From contig JBOZIK010000001.1 in assembly GCA_051453625.1 (NCBI GenBank), positions 206,753,757 through 206,817,756 on the forward strand: 64,000 nucleotides of DNA, written 5' to 3'. The notes beneath the pieces were generated by a model. The model saw only the letters and a program-made list of their open reading frames with translations, did not search any database and was not told where the DNA came from. The DNA comes from Welwitschia mirabilis (lineage: Eukaryota > Gnetophyta > Gnetopsida > Welwitschiales). Position numbers and translations under genes: made by a program. Below are positions 11,550-22,823 of this stretch, in pieces. How positions within the stretch are numbered: the stretch's first letter is position 1; each line of letters starts with the position of its first letter.

Positions 11550-13431
11550 TCAATGGAATTCCTAAGAGGATCACTTTTGTTTTAAGGGTTGGATGAGCTT
11601 ACTAGATTATTTAAATTATTAGTTTGGAAGTTTATATTCTCATATCTCTTTTTAAATGGTTGGAAGTTAGTGTGAGCTTTAAACAATTTTGAAGTTGGGT
11701 TGTTCACTCATCCTAGGTTAAAAGTTGTTATGATTTTGGACTTATCTTTGATTTTGGTTTTGGTTGTAGTTTGAAAACCTATAGTTGAAAGAACATACTT
11801 TTTTATAAATTCTCTCTTTATAAGTTGGAAGCAAAAGAAATTCTTTCATAACATAATAATTATCCTAAAACAAACAATAGGTAAGAGCTACAACTTCATT
11901 CTTTTCGGTTTCCACATTTGCATCTAAAATCATTTGAGTGTATTCTTTCAAAATAGAGATGAAATCTTATATGATATTGATTAGTTTATTTTTAGCTCTT
12001 ATTTTATTTTTTTCATGTTTTACCTCCTTTAGATCTTTAATGATTTGGCTTATAGTTAAATTTTCTCTAAGTAAGGGTATAGGCCATGTTTGACTCACTT
12101 CTACCAAGTCTTTTAATACTTTCTAAGGTTTGGTTTAATAAGTTACGTTTACACAAAAAATTTATAACTTTCTTTGTGTGACTATTTAATCCATTGTAAA
12201 AATAGTTTACTAGTTCTACCTATGANNNNNNNNNNNNNNNNNNNNNNNNNNNNNNNNNNNNNNNNNNNNNNNNNNNNNNNNNNNNNNNNNNNNNNNNNNN
12301 NNNNNNNNNNNNNNNNNNNNNNNNNNNNNNNNNNNNNNNNNNNNNNNNNNNNNNNNNNNNNNNNNNNNNNNNNNNNNNNNNNNNNNNNNNNNNNNNNNNN
12401 NNNNNNNNNNNNNNNNNNNNNNNNNNNNNNNNNNNNNNNNNNNNNNNNNNNNNNNNNNNNNNNNNNNNNNNNNNNNNNNNNNNNNNNNNNNNNNNNNNNN
12501 NNNNNNNNNNNNNNNNNNNNNNNNNNNNNNNNNNNNNNNNNNNNNNNNNNNNNNNNNNNNNNNNNNNNNNNNNNNNNNNNNNNNNNNNNNNNNNNNNNNN
12601 NNNNNNNNNNNNNNNNNNNNNNNNNNNNNNNNNNNNNNNNNNNNNNNNNNNNNNNTATGAAAAGGCATCTATAGGATTTGAATGTAAAGTAATAAAGAAT
12701 ATCTCATAGGCAGAGGCATAGTATTTATTAGGCAATTATTGGAAGTTGGTAACTTCTTTCTTATGTTTTTGGATGATGGTTTTACTTATAAATCTCTTGA
12801 TAAAAGATTTCTGAACTTAACTTCATGATTTTAATCTTTTATGGGGAATTATTCTTTGATAATTTAGCATTATATTTTAAGGTGATGGGGAATATGACCA
12901 TGTAGGTTCTATCACTTATGTATTTTTTACTTTTTTGGAAGTGAGCACTAATTGTTCTATATCAGCAATGTGTTATAAAGGATTTTCATTAGGTTTACCA
13001 CTAAAAGCAGGATATGAATTTAGGTTTATAAGCTCAATATCATCACTAAAAGGAAAATCAAAAGGGGCTTAGATTTCATGTTTCTTATTTGTAATGATAT
13101 TTCTAAGGATGACATAGACATTACTATGAATAGAAGTGGTTTTAAGGGATTCAATGATAAGAAGTGAATTTGGTAAAACAGGTTGCTTTTATTTCTAAAA
13201 TAAAGTAGACATAATTGGAAATGAAAAAATCTCATCTATACAATTGTTTAAAAAATTTTATTTAGTAAAATTAGACTTTGAAAAAATGAAAGTAGATATT
13301 GTAGGAATTTCTAAATTTTACATAACTTTATTGTGCTTACTTGAGTTAGTTTTCAGATTGATTAAATCTTCTCAGATATTTTCTTCTATAAATAGATATT
13401 CTCTTTGATATTTTTCTTTTTTATTAGACTT
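11550..13431 (-). pseudogene. gag copy 2 of element A
   Basis: Second gag copy, collinear with copy 1 from its C-terminal part to the start. The start-codon site near 13434 reads ACG on the minus strand where copy 1 has ATG. The knuckle region near 11890-11850 is more degraded than in copy 1. It is continuous with the leader, primer site and LTR of element A, so it is the gag that certainly belongs to that LTR. The 430-N gap at 12226-12655 interrupts it, but copy 1 is continuous across that point. No open frame longer than about 70 codons remains. Confidence 0.7.
12226..12655. other. Assembly gap (430 N) that probably contains no missing sequence
   Basis: The left flank ends in tatga and the right flank begins with tatga. 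Copy 1 of gag runs through the same point (about 10555-10570) without any extra bases. The two flanks therefore overlap and the N run looks artificial. Confidence 0.8.
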
Positions 13432-13890
13432 TACCGTACATGCTCAATATCGAATGCATAGAGTGTCATTCCTATAATTGTCTGGATGATAGTTTGGATA
13501 ACAAAAATATAGAAACCACAAAAAATAAAAAAGTAGAAAATAAAAATAAAAAACTGATAGACATAGAAAACTCTGAAAGCAAACTATCATTTACCTAAGT
13601 CATCTAGATGATAGAGGGGATGATGGAAAAATCCTAAATTTTTTTAACAAAATAGAAATAGAAAACTCATGGCACAGAGTCCATCACTAGTGCAAGTCAT
13701 TTGGATAATGAAGTAGATGACTAACTTTTTATTGCAAAATAAAAAGAAAACTTTTATTTAAAAATAAAAAACTGACACTGTGAAAAAGAACCTATGCTAT
13801 TGCAGATAATAGTACACTACTACTATAGGTAAGCACTCAATTCAAAATACTTATCAGAGTAATGACAACTCCCTCTAGCTTTAAGTAGCC
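13432..13890 (-). promoter_or_regulatory. gag leader of element A with three TCATC/GATGA modules
   Basis: Untranslated leader between primer site and gag. Three stem-loop modules lie at 13464-13502, 13583-13626 and 13695-13720, spaced about 115 bp, separated by A-rich spacers of the tagaaaataaaaa kind. E1 and E2 have the same arrangement (26963-27202 and 41069-41406), so the array is a conserved part of the leader. Confidence 0.7.
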
Positions 13891-13909
13891 TTCCCTAGAA
13901 ATGGTGCTA
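13891..13909 (-). other. Primer-binding site of element A (tRNA-Asp type)
   Basis: The minus strand reads TAGCACCATTTCTAGGGAA starting 3 bases after the LTR end. It matches TGGCGCCGTTGCCGGGGA, the plant tRNA-Asp type site usual in Athila-like elements, with mostly C-to-T or G-to-A changes. Confidence 0.75.
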
Positions 13910-13912
13910 AGA

Positions 13913-14381
13913 TATTGTAGTACATATTTATGTAATGTTATATCCTTAATTAAGTTAAATCCTATTAATCACAAATATTTACACAAATACAACATACTAA
14001 TATAGATGAGAATGACCCAAATGTCGTAATCCATTGAAGGCCAAAGTAGAAATTAGGAGATTTGATTTTCACAAGGAAAAATACTTGTATTATAACTACA
14101 GAAATACTTGTAATGCATGAAAGTAAAATGTAACACACTCATGCACATCTAATCTAGAAAAAGGAAAATAACAATGCATCTAACATAAACTAACCATGCA
14201 CAACCTTAATAAAGGTTGCCCTTATAACCTATATCACTAAGGAAACTATCACTAAATCAAAAGTAACATAAGTTATAAGGACGAGGAACAAACATGCATT
14301 AAAATTAAAAAAGAAAATGATTTATTTTAAGTTTTGAACCACATTCATATTATAAAGTAGTCAAACTTCAATAGAGGAAAT
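13913..14381 (-). repeat. 5' LTR of element A, inner part (split by element B)
   Basis: Starts at the base matching the LTR ends of B and E1 (TATTGTAG for TGTTGTAG) and runs to the GAAAT target site of element B. The rest is at 22180-22818. Together they make about 1.1 kb, the same size as the other LTRs of this group. Confidence 0.8.
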
Positions 14382-15438
14382 TATTATATTGTGTATTTGT
14401 GCAAGTGCTTCAGTTCAGAAATATTCATCATTTATAAAATAAATAGATGTCTTACATAATACAACACACTAATGTGAGTGGGAGTAGGGCCGAAATGTTA
14501 TATTCACATTAAAGACTATGATATAAGACTCAGATTACTTTGTAAAAGTATACTAGGAATAAAAAATAAAAAATAATGTAAGATATAAAAGGTATAATGC
14601 AAATGCAAGATGCAACTAATCTAGATGAAATGCAAAATGGAACTAATACTACTTGCTTTTACCCTCAACAAAATTTTCCCTTGATAATCTATATCATCCA
14701 AGAAATTGTCACCAGATCAAGGATAATATAGACTCTAAGGGTCATCAAAGAAACTAACATGTAAACATGAAAATAAAACAAGGTTTTTGTATTAAAGAGT
14801 AACAAGCATATTTCTTATAAAACAGTTGGGTCTCAATGGAGGATACACAACCTTCCACTAAGTGCACATCTTTATATAATGCTCAAGATGAATTTCCTAC
14901 CCTTCAATCTTCTATCATGAGAATGTTCGGTGTATTGAAGATGAGAAGGAGAGTTGAAGTGGGGGTTTATTTATAATAACTCACAGTAAAAAAAGATAAA
15001 TAGTAGGTATAGTTAGGCATGCTTATAAATGAAATAGAAATGGTTAAAAGTCATTATCAGAGGTGATTACATGTTAGTATCATCATGATTATCATTCAGA
15101 TGATAATGGGAATGACAATACATTATAAAAGATAACTCAGTAGTCATTTAACACTCCACATGAGCATCATCCTGCCTATTGTGAGAATAATGGGGGGGAT
15201 GACAGTCTTCTTTGATCATTTTCTTGAAGAGAAAATTAGCATTTTTATTAGTAATTCTTTTCTAAAGCTCTGTGTGTCATAATATGCCTTTAATACATTA
15301 AATCTAGGTAAGAATCACACATTTTTGATATTTTTATTGAATCTCCAATATCCTCATAATTGCATCTAAAACTATATAAAAGTCCTTAAAAACAACTCAT
15401 AAAACCCCATCAAATAACCACAAATTGGTAGCGCAACA
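14382..15438 (-). repeat. 3' LTR of element B
   Basis: 1057 bp. The left end reads TATTATATTG (TG decayed to TA) and the right end GCGCAACA. A TATAAATA box lies on the minus strand at 14968-14975. The pair TAAATGA/TGAGTTA, 11 bp apart, lies at about 15135-15152. TCATC/GATGA modules lie between about 15080 and 15205. The bases just right of the LTR read, in sense, a purine-rich AAGTCAAGGACTA, the expected second-strand primer tract. Confidence 0.85.
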
Positions 15439-17840
15439 TAGTCCTTGACTTAACCTTTATTACTCCCTAACAAAAAACCTAGGTAAAAAAACCCTAATTA
15501 TGAGCCAATTTATTTTTCAAAACATAAATTTGGAGATTATAAANNNNNNNNNNGTAATGCATAATATTATAAAAATTTGAAAATTTTATGTCATAAAAGA
15601 TTTGAATTAAGTTAAATTTTTTTGAAAATAAGCCTTAAAAATGAGTTGTTGCCCCTCCCCTAAAGAAAAAGCAATACATCGTGTATTGGAAAAAATAAAG
15701 AAAAGAAAGTAGATGGGAGTAATAAGGCAGGTAAAAGAGGATAACTTTCTAAACAAAGTGCAAAGTTAAGTAATGTCAAATTTGAAAAATAGAGATTAAT
15801 GAAATATTCTAACATGTAAAGAAAAGAGTGAACAATAAAAATGTTTCATCACAGAAAGAACATGAGCAACACTTAGAATACTAAAACTTTGAAAATAATA
15901 AAAATTTGAGAAAATACTTATCTCAGTAATAAATTATCTTTTAGTAAATACTTGAACCAGGAAAACATGCTAAGANNNNNNNNNNNNNNNNNNNNNNNNN
16001 NNNNNNNNNNNNNNNNNNNNNNNNNNNNNNNNNNNNNNNNNNNNNNNNNNNNNNNNNNNNNNNNNNNNNNNNNNNNNNNNNNNNNNNNNNNNNNNNNNNN
16101 NNNNNNNNNNNNNNNNNNNNNNNNNNNNNNNNNNNNNNNNNNNNNNNNNNNNNNNNNNNNNNNNNNNNNNNNNNNNNNNNNNNNNNNNNNNNNNNNNNNN
16201 NNNNNNNNNNNNNNNNNNNNNNNNNNNNNNNNNNNNNNNNNNNNNNNNNNNNNNNNNNNNNNNNNNNNNNNNNNNNNNNNNNNNNNNNNNNNNNNNNNNN
16301 NNNNNNNNNNNNNNNNNNNNNNNNNNNNNNNNNNNNNNNNNNNNNNNNNNNNNNNNNNNNNNNNNNNNNNNNNNNNNNNNNNNNNNNNNNNNNNNNNNNN
16401 NNNNNNNNNNNNNNNNNNNNNNNNNNNNNNNNNNNNNNNNNNNNNNNNNNNNNNNNNNNNNNNNNNNNNNNNNNNNNNNNNNNNNNNNNNNNNNNNNNNN
16501 NNNNNNNNNNNNNNNNNNNNNNNNNNNNNNNNNNNNNNNNNNNNNNNNNNNNNNNNNNNNNNNNNNNNNNNNNNNNNNNNNNNNNNNNNNNNNNNNNNNN
16601 NNNNNNNNNNNNNNNNNNNNNNNNNNNNNNNNNNNNNNNNNNNNNNNNNNNNNNNNNNNNNNNNNNNNNNNNNNNNNNNNNNNNNNNNNNNNNNNNNNNN
16701 NNNNNNNNNNNTTTATCATCTCAAAACAAACATCCAAATCTCAAGAAATAAAATAATTATGTAAAAAGACTGAGATTCTAGGAAACAAGTAATGCCTCTA
16801 ATAATACCAGAAACACCACTAATCCCATATCCTCAAAGTTAAATACAACTTTATTATCCATAGTGAGGGTAGTATAATCATAATCAGAGAAGTAAGAACC
16901 CACGAAGCATGAATGATTAACTTTCCAGTGAAGTTACCACAACTACCATATTACTCTACCAAAGGCTCCTCTTAGAAATATTTACCCCAGTGTACTTACA
17001 GTAGGACATTATGGTAACCATGTTTTTGAGATAGCACAAATATAAAATATCATGGTCTTTATTCCACTCTTTTTTTTTGATATATTAAAATAAATAACAT
17101 TCCATATGACCAAACATTTCAAAAGACAAAGGTGAAATTCATAAGATTAAGATTAAAAAAAACTTTTAAATAATCTAATATCTTTTTATCATTAAGAAAA
17201 ACATTAAAATAAAGCATCTTTCTTCAATTTAAGTTCATGAATATGTGAATGTATTAAGATCAGTTGAATTCAATCTTATCACTGTAGGTGCCCAATTCAA
17301 AAGACTAAGCATAGAAATAAATACATAAATCATGTTTGCAAGATGATCAAGTAATGCCATAATAACCTCCAAAGGAAAAAGATAAGAGAAATTTCAGATG
17401 GTTTGCTCATGTAATTCCAAATTTTACCCATTTATTTCCTACAATTCTCAAGTTGTCAAGCCAGAAATCTCAACAGAATCATAAAAATGTGTTTTCTCAA
17501 AATAACAAAAAAAACAAAAATCAATATTTTATTAACTATCATCCTCTCTGTTTTCCAGATGAAAGAGAGGATGACAGAGACAGAGAAATAGAAAATTAAC
17601 AAAAAACACAGAAAATTATTAGAAAACTAGAAAAGTAGTAAAATTGACTATTATCCTCCTTGTCATGGGGATGACATAGGAGATAACAAATTATTATTAA
17701 AGAACAAAAAATAGAAAATACAAATTACAAATAGAAATAAAATAAAAACAGAAAATAGAGACTATCAAAGCATAAAACAAAAAATCAAAATCAAAAGTAT
17801 TAAGAAATCCAAAAGAAAAGAACAAGGCAAGAAAACTTTA
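15439..17840 (-). repeat. 3' UTR of element B, with a 10-N gap and a 736-N gap
   Basis: Noncoding and collinear with the E1 3' UTR (29943-32547, opposite orientation). It includes the shared block at 16780-17030, a hairpin at 17255-17278 and two TCATC/GATGA modules at 17535-17573 and 17645-17689 about 110 bp apart. Gaps lie at 15544-15553 and 15976-16711. By alignment with E1 the larger gap should hide only a few hundred bases. The open frames reported through the N run are artefacts. Confidence 0.65.
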
Positions 17841-18013
17841 TTTAAATCCTAAAATCTAACTCATACTTTTATTGAAAAAAAGGAGAGAAATCAAAAGAGA
17901 GATGGCCTTAAGATATTTATATTCTTTTAGAAAAATAAGGTTCAAACCAAATATTCAATGTAATCATTTTTCAATAAAATTAATTGGGAGAAGAGAGAGT
18001 CAAAAGATAATAC

Positions 18014-18319
18014 CTAGATAGCATAAATATCAAAATTTAAATAAGAGATAAAGAAATGATAAATTTCATTGAAAAATAATCTTTTATGAAAACTTTGTGA
18101 ATTTTGAGCATCATTGGAAAAGGCATGTGAAAAGAGACTTAAAGAATTTTTACAAGATAATTTTGAAGAATATTTAAAATATTTCATATTATTTGATTTA
18201 AAACATGAATTCTTAAGAAGGAAATAATTCTTTTTCAGTTTTGCATAAACACATGACAATTTGTTTCCACAAGCATTAATGTAAGAGATAAAAAATTCAT
18301 ACAAATCATAGAAAAACAA
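18014..18319 (-). pseudogene. Unrecognised coding remnant with internal repeat, element B
   Basis: A 101-codon open stretch. I do not recognise it. It is Phe, Tyr, Lys and Asn rich and holds two similar blocks: KRLFFNEIYHFFISYLN near its C-terminus and a matching LFFYDLYEFFISYIN at its N-terminus (18319-18275), the second also preceded by DKR just upstream of the Met. The repeated block suggests past translation or a tandem DNA duplication. No match to gag or pol of the other elements is visible. It may be a product of the ancestor of B, or chance in a TTTCT-rich repeat. Confidence 0.3.
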
Positions 18320-18629
18320 TCTCTTATCAAACTCATAATATAAAGGATTTCAAACATATTCTGCATTTAGAGCTTGATATTAAACATGAGAGGCTTTGTT
18401 TAAGATCTAAGAATTTGTAAGAAACTTCTTAGGGTAAGATATTAAGATAGATTTAACATACCTAAGAAGTTATTTAATATTTAATTTAAAACATGAGTTG
18501 GGATTAAGAAGATATGATTTTCCCTAATTAAGAGCTCCAAGATATCCCAAATTTTTTTTTGAAAAGAATGATCAATGGAAACACATGATAGAGTTGACTT
18601 TATAAATAAGGAAAAGATGTTACTTTCTG

Positions 18630-19340
18630 CACATGGAGTTTTCAAAGAAAGAGGTTGGAAGATTTTTGAACCAAATCCTTAAGATGATGTGATTCATTAC
18701 TTTTATGAACAAGAATGTGATTTGGAGAGTTGCTTGTTTGAATAATTGCTTCATTTATTATATCTATCTCTTCTTTATAATTGATTATTTCTTATTCTTC
18801 ATTTTTATTTTATTGAGAATCATTGTTGTTTTCTAAGTTGTTGGATTCCTCAAAAAGATCATTAAAAAGATTATAGAAAGGAAAGATTTCATTGTTTTTA
18901 TTATTTAATAAAATATATTGTAATGTATCTTGCTTGCTTTCTATTCCTCTCTAAATAACTCCATTAATTCTAAATTGTAATCCTTATTTGATTTGAGTTG
19001 ATTATTTTTCATTGATTCTGTTTCAATTCTTATGTCCATTAATTTCAAAATTTGAGCCTCTAGTATTGTTAGAAATCTTTCATCCTTATAAAAATAAGTG
19101 AAAGTTTGGTATATGATCTAAAATTTCAATGTCATCATCTTCTTCTTATTCTCATCATCTTGTTGCATGTTGTTTCTTCCATTAGAAGGGGAAATGAGAT
19201 CATTATTTCTATCATAAATTAAGGAATTTTTAGATTGCTTATGAATGCAATCTTCATCTAATGAATTGTTTTTAACATCTCATCATCATTATCATCTAAA
19301 TAGTCATCCTCATCTTCATTATTGAAATATATAGTTAAAT
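18630..19340 (-). pseudogene. Acidic, Asn-rich degraded coding region of element B
   Basis: Several collinear open stretches on the minus strand are rich in Asp, Glu and Asn, for example NNEDEDDYLDDNDDEM near 19310 and EIINYKEEIDIINEAIIQT near 18770. They follow the gag-like frame at 19378. No catalytic motif is visible. In the other elements the position after gag would hold protease and RT; here neither can be found. It may be a gag C-terminal extension or a spacer. Function unknown. Confidence 0.3.
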
Positions 19341-19377
19341 TGTCTTCCCTTTTCTTATCTCCTAATGAGCATGATAA

Positions 19378-19961
19378 TTAAGTTTGAACTAAAATTTTAT
19401 TCTCAATTTGAAAGCAAGAATTATAATCATTCATGTCTAAGTTATTTTCATTTTCCTCAAGGTAAGATGAATTAGGATAGTTTTGAGGATTTTTCATGTG
19501 AAGAGATAGAATATTTTGTTGAAGAATTGCGACCAAATTTTCTAATTTTTTATTAGTATCTTCTCTGCATTTATTGGTGTCTCCTTGGTTCCTTTGTATT
19601 GGATCCTTTTCTTCTTCGTAGTAGTTCATGGGAGATGGATGGGATGGATAAAAATGATTATATGAGGTTAAATCTCTAATATTTTCATCATTATTCCTAT
19701 ATGGGTTTTGAAAAGGAAAGGGGGGATAATAAGATGGTTGAAAAGAGGAATGGACTCTATTCCTACTCTCAACATTTTTTTTTGTCTTGGCCTCTCTTTT
19801 TCTACTAAAATCTCTATAAGAATTTTGTTACCATTTTTCTCAAATTCTTTTCTCTCTTTTTTAGTAAAAATTTCTCAAACTATTTTACTATTATTATCCT
19901 CAAGTTTGTTTTTACACCTTTTAATAAGACCTTTCATATAGGTTCTTATATTACTATTCAT
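19378..19961 (-). pseudogene. gag-like fragment of element B
   Basis: A minus-strand ATG at about 19960 opens a reading frame (MNSNIRTYMKGLIK) that meets one stop and one frameshift. An 83-codon frame (19378-19629) then continues with DTNKKLENLVAILQQNI. That piece resembles the E1 Gag C-terminal region at 28403-28618, which has NTNMENLLNIIQ followed by a PQG string. The capsid-like core and zinc knuckle are not found. The likely reading is a shortened gag in a non-autonomous element. Confidence 0.4.
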
Positions 19962-19969
19962 TTTTTAGA

Positions 19970-20530
19970 AGAATGGGAAGAAGATAATCTTACTTCAAGA
20001 TGAAGATAAATGCTAAAAAATGATCGAGTTTTAAATTTTTTTAAATAAAATAAGTTCAAAAAAAATGTATACACTAGATTTTATCTTCTTGAATCAACTT
20101 GACCTTATCTAATACATTTTATTGTTAATAGTCCTTTTTTTCCTCTGATAAGCCTTTTTCTAGAGCAACCTTACCATAGTTCCTATAAATTAAAAAAATA
20201 GTAGAAAATAAATAAAAAATAACACTATCATTCTATCTACAGTGGGGATGATAGAAGAGACAACACACACAGAAACTAGAAAAACAAAAATAGAACTGAA
20301 GTGGAAAACATAAAAAATAGAACTATCATCCACCTGGTTATCTGAATGTCAAAGGAGATGACAAAAACTAATTTTTATAGAAAATTGAAACTAAAAAATC
20401 AAAACTGAAAAACTACATATAGAAAACCTATAGCTCTAATAAAATACAATATTACTCTAGATAAATAACCAAACAGAGGTCCAATATACTCATTCAAATG
20501 ATGAAAACCCTTGTACTCATCAATAACCTT
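19970..20530 (-). promoter_or_regulatory. Leader of element B with two modules
   Basis: Noncoding stretch between primer site and the gag-like frame. Two TCATC/GATGA modules lie at 20222-20260 and 20321-20362, 100 bp apart, with the same A-rich spacers as in elements A, E1 and E2. Confidence 0.65.
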
Positions 20531-20547
20531 CCTAAGAAATGACACCA
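20531..20547 (-). other. Primer-binding site of element B (tRNA-Asp type)
   Basis: The minus strand reads TGGTGTCATTTCTTAGG, 3 bases after the LTR end. It has the same tRNA-Asp pattern as the other Athila-like copies here. Confidence 0.75.
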
Positions 20548-20550
20548 ATT

Positions 20551-22174
20551 TGTTGTAGTGTGTATTTATGCAAGTGCTTAAGTTTGGAAAGATTTTTTCA
20601 TTCGTAAAATAAATAGATATCTTACATAATATAACACACTAGTATGAGTGGAAGTAGACCCAAAATGTCATATTCATATTAAAGACTATGAGATGAGACT
20701 CAGATTGCTTTGCAAAAGAATACTAAAAACCAAAAATAATGAATAATGTAAGATATAAAAGGTATAATGAAAATGTAAGATGCAACTAATCTAGATGAAA
20801 TGCAAAATGGAATTAACACTACTTACTTTTAGCCTTAACAAAGGCTNNNNNNNNNNNNNNNNNNNNNNNNNNNNNNNNNNNNNNNNNNNNNNNNNNNNNN
20901 NNNNNNNNNNNNNNNNNNNNNNNNNNNNNNNNNNNNNNNNNNNNNNNNNNNNNNNNNNNNNNNNNNNNNNNNNNNNNNNNNNNNNNNNNNNNNNNNNNNN
21001 NNNNNNNNNNNNNNNNNNNNNNNNNNNNNNNNNNNNNNNNNNNNNNNNNNNNNNNNNNNNNNNNNNNNNNNNNNNNNNNNNNNNNNNNNNNNNNNNNNNN
21101 NNNNNNNNNNNNNNNNNNNNNNNNNNNNNNNNNNNNNNNNNNNNNNNNNNNNNNNNNNNNNNNNNNNNNNNNNNNNNNNNNNNNNNNNNNNNNNNNNNNN
21201 NNNNNNNNNNNNNNNNNNNNNNNNNNNNNNNNNNNNNNNNNNNNNNNNNNNNNNNNNNNNNNNNNNNNNNNNNNNNNNNNNNNNNNNNNNNNNNNNNNNN
21301 NNNNNNNNNNNNNNNNNNNNNNNNNNNNNNNNNNNNNNNNNNNNNNNNNNNNNNNNNNNNNNNNNNNNNNNNNNNNNNNNNNNNNNNNNNNNNNNNNNNN
21401 NNNNNNNNNNNNNNNNNNNNNNNNNNNNNNNNNNNNNNNNNNNNNNNNNNNNNNNNNNNNNNNNNNNNNNNNNNNNNNNNNNNNNNNNNNNNNNNNNNNN
21501 NNNNNNNNNNNNNNNNNNNNNNNNNNNNNNNNNNNNNNNNNNNNNNNNNNNNNNNNNNNNNNNNNNNNNNNNNNNNNNNNNNNNNNNNNNNNNTATAATG
21601 CTCAAGATGGATCTCCTGCCCTTTAATCTCCTATTATCAGACTTTCTAGCGTAATGAAGATGAGAAGAAGAGTTAAAGGGTGGTTTATTTATAGTAACTT
21701 ACAATAGAAAAAGATAAACAGTAGGTGTGGCTAGGTGGCTCATAAATGAAATGGATGAAGGTCAAAAGTCACTATAGGGGTTGGTTACATGTCAATGTCA
21801 TCTTGACTGTCATCTGAATGATAATGGGAATGATAACATATTATAAAAGATAACTCAAAATGATGACTCGACAATGATTTAGTAGTCTACATGAGCATTT
21901 GTCATCCTACCTATCATGAAGATGACAGGAGGGACGATAATCATCTTTGATCATTTTCTTGAGGAGAAACTTAGCATTTTTGTCAGTAATCCTTCTTTAA
22001 AGCTCTATGAATCAGAATGTGCCTTTAATACATCAAATATAGGTAAGAATTACATATTTCTGAGATTTCCTATTTAATCTCTAAAATCCTCATAATTGCA
22101 CCTAAACCTATATAAAAGTCCTATAAAATAACTCATAAAACCCCATCAAATAATCACAAATTGGTAGCACAATA
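20551..22174 (-). repeat. 5' LTR of element B, with a 747-N gap
   Basis: Left end TGTTGTAGTG, right end GCACAATA (CA decayed to TA), followed by the GAAAT duplication. TATAAATA on the minus strand at 21686-21693. A decayed TGAGTCA pair with 11 bp spacing lies at 21864-21881. The gap at 20847-21593 holds 747 N, but the 3' LTR has only about 197 bases between the matching points (14677 and 14874), so the gap is oversized by about 550. Confidence 0.85.
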
Positions 22175-22179
22175 GAAAT

Positions 22180-22818
22180 GCTACCCAATATAAAGAAAAA
22201 CATCTTTTGCAACTACAAGAATGGATCTTTGGCCCTTCGATCTTCTATCATGATAATTTTAGATGTAAAAGAAGACAAGCAGGAGTGAAGGATGAGATCA
22301 CTATTTATTAATACATAAGCATAAAACAAAGTAGACAGAAAGACATGGGTAAAGTCATAATAGTCACATGAGAAGAAATAGACATACATGTGGTAGAAGT
22401 TAGATGAATGTTTAGTAAAAATATTATAACAATGTTATTCAGCTAGTTGTCTGGATAATAGAGGAGATGATGCTATCTCATGAGTAATTCATATCAGCTA
22501 CCATGTTGATTAAAGTTAGCATTCTTATTAGAATGAATTACTCAATCATCTGTACAGTCATTTAGATGATGATATAGATGATGGTCTTTTACAAATATTC
22601 AATTAGTATATCTCCCTCAATGTTTTACAAGAAGTTGTCTCAAAAATGTAAAGTATTTAGAATTGATCAAATTACTATAAATCATCATGGAGATTACATG
22701 TTTTCATTTCTTTCATCTCAGCCCTCCATTATCATGTAAATTAAGTATTTACCTATCTATTAACCTAAAAAATCATTTAAAATATCCTATCAAATATTCA
22801 TAACTTGATAGTGCAATA
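22180..22818 (-). repeat. 5' LTR of element A, outer part
   Basis: Continues the LTR split at 14381. It ends GTGCAATA (CA decayed to TA). The next bases, GTTAG at 22819-22823, should be the target duplication of A, since element F at 37840-37860 reads gtttagaagaaggga where this copy reads gttagaaaggagga. The left duplication cannot be found because the 3' LTR of A is missing. Confidence 0.75.
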
Positions 22819-22823
22819 GTTAG

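Larger units (their letters stand above)
14382..22174 (-). mobile_element. Element B: complete non-autonomous Athila-like element with TSD GAAAT
   Basis: Both LTRs are present (14382-15438 and 20551-22174) and the 5 bp direct repeat GAAAT flanks the element at 14377-14381 and 22175-22179. It sits inside the 5' LTR of element A. It has the tRNA-Asp primer site, leader modules, a gag-like region and a 3' UTR shared with E1, but no protease, RT, RNaseH or integrase can be found in its 5.1 kb interior. Its N gaps (736 and 747) are larger than the sequence likely missing. The LTRs differ at roughly one position in seven or eight where I compared them by eye, so the insertion is old. Confidence 0.85.

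Noticed and set aside
12174-12735. Open frames of 150-171 codons at the 430-N gap
   Set aside because: Almost entirely N; no sequence supports them. The same holds for frames at 15952-16764, 20795-21605, 32944-33571 and 3538-3799 where they cross N.
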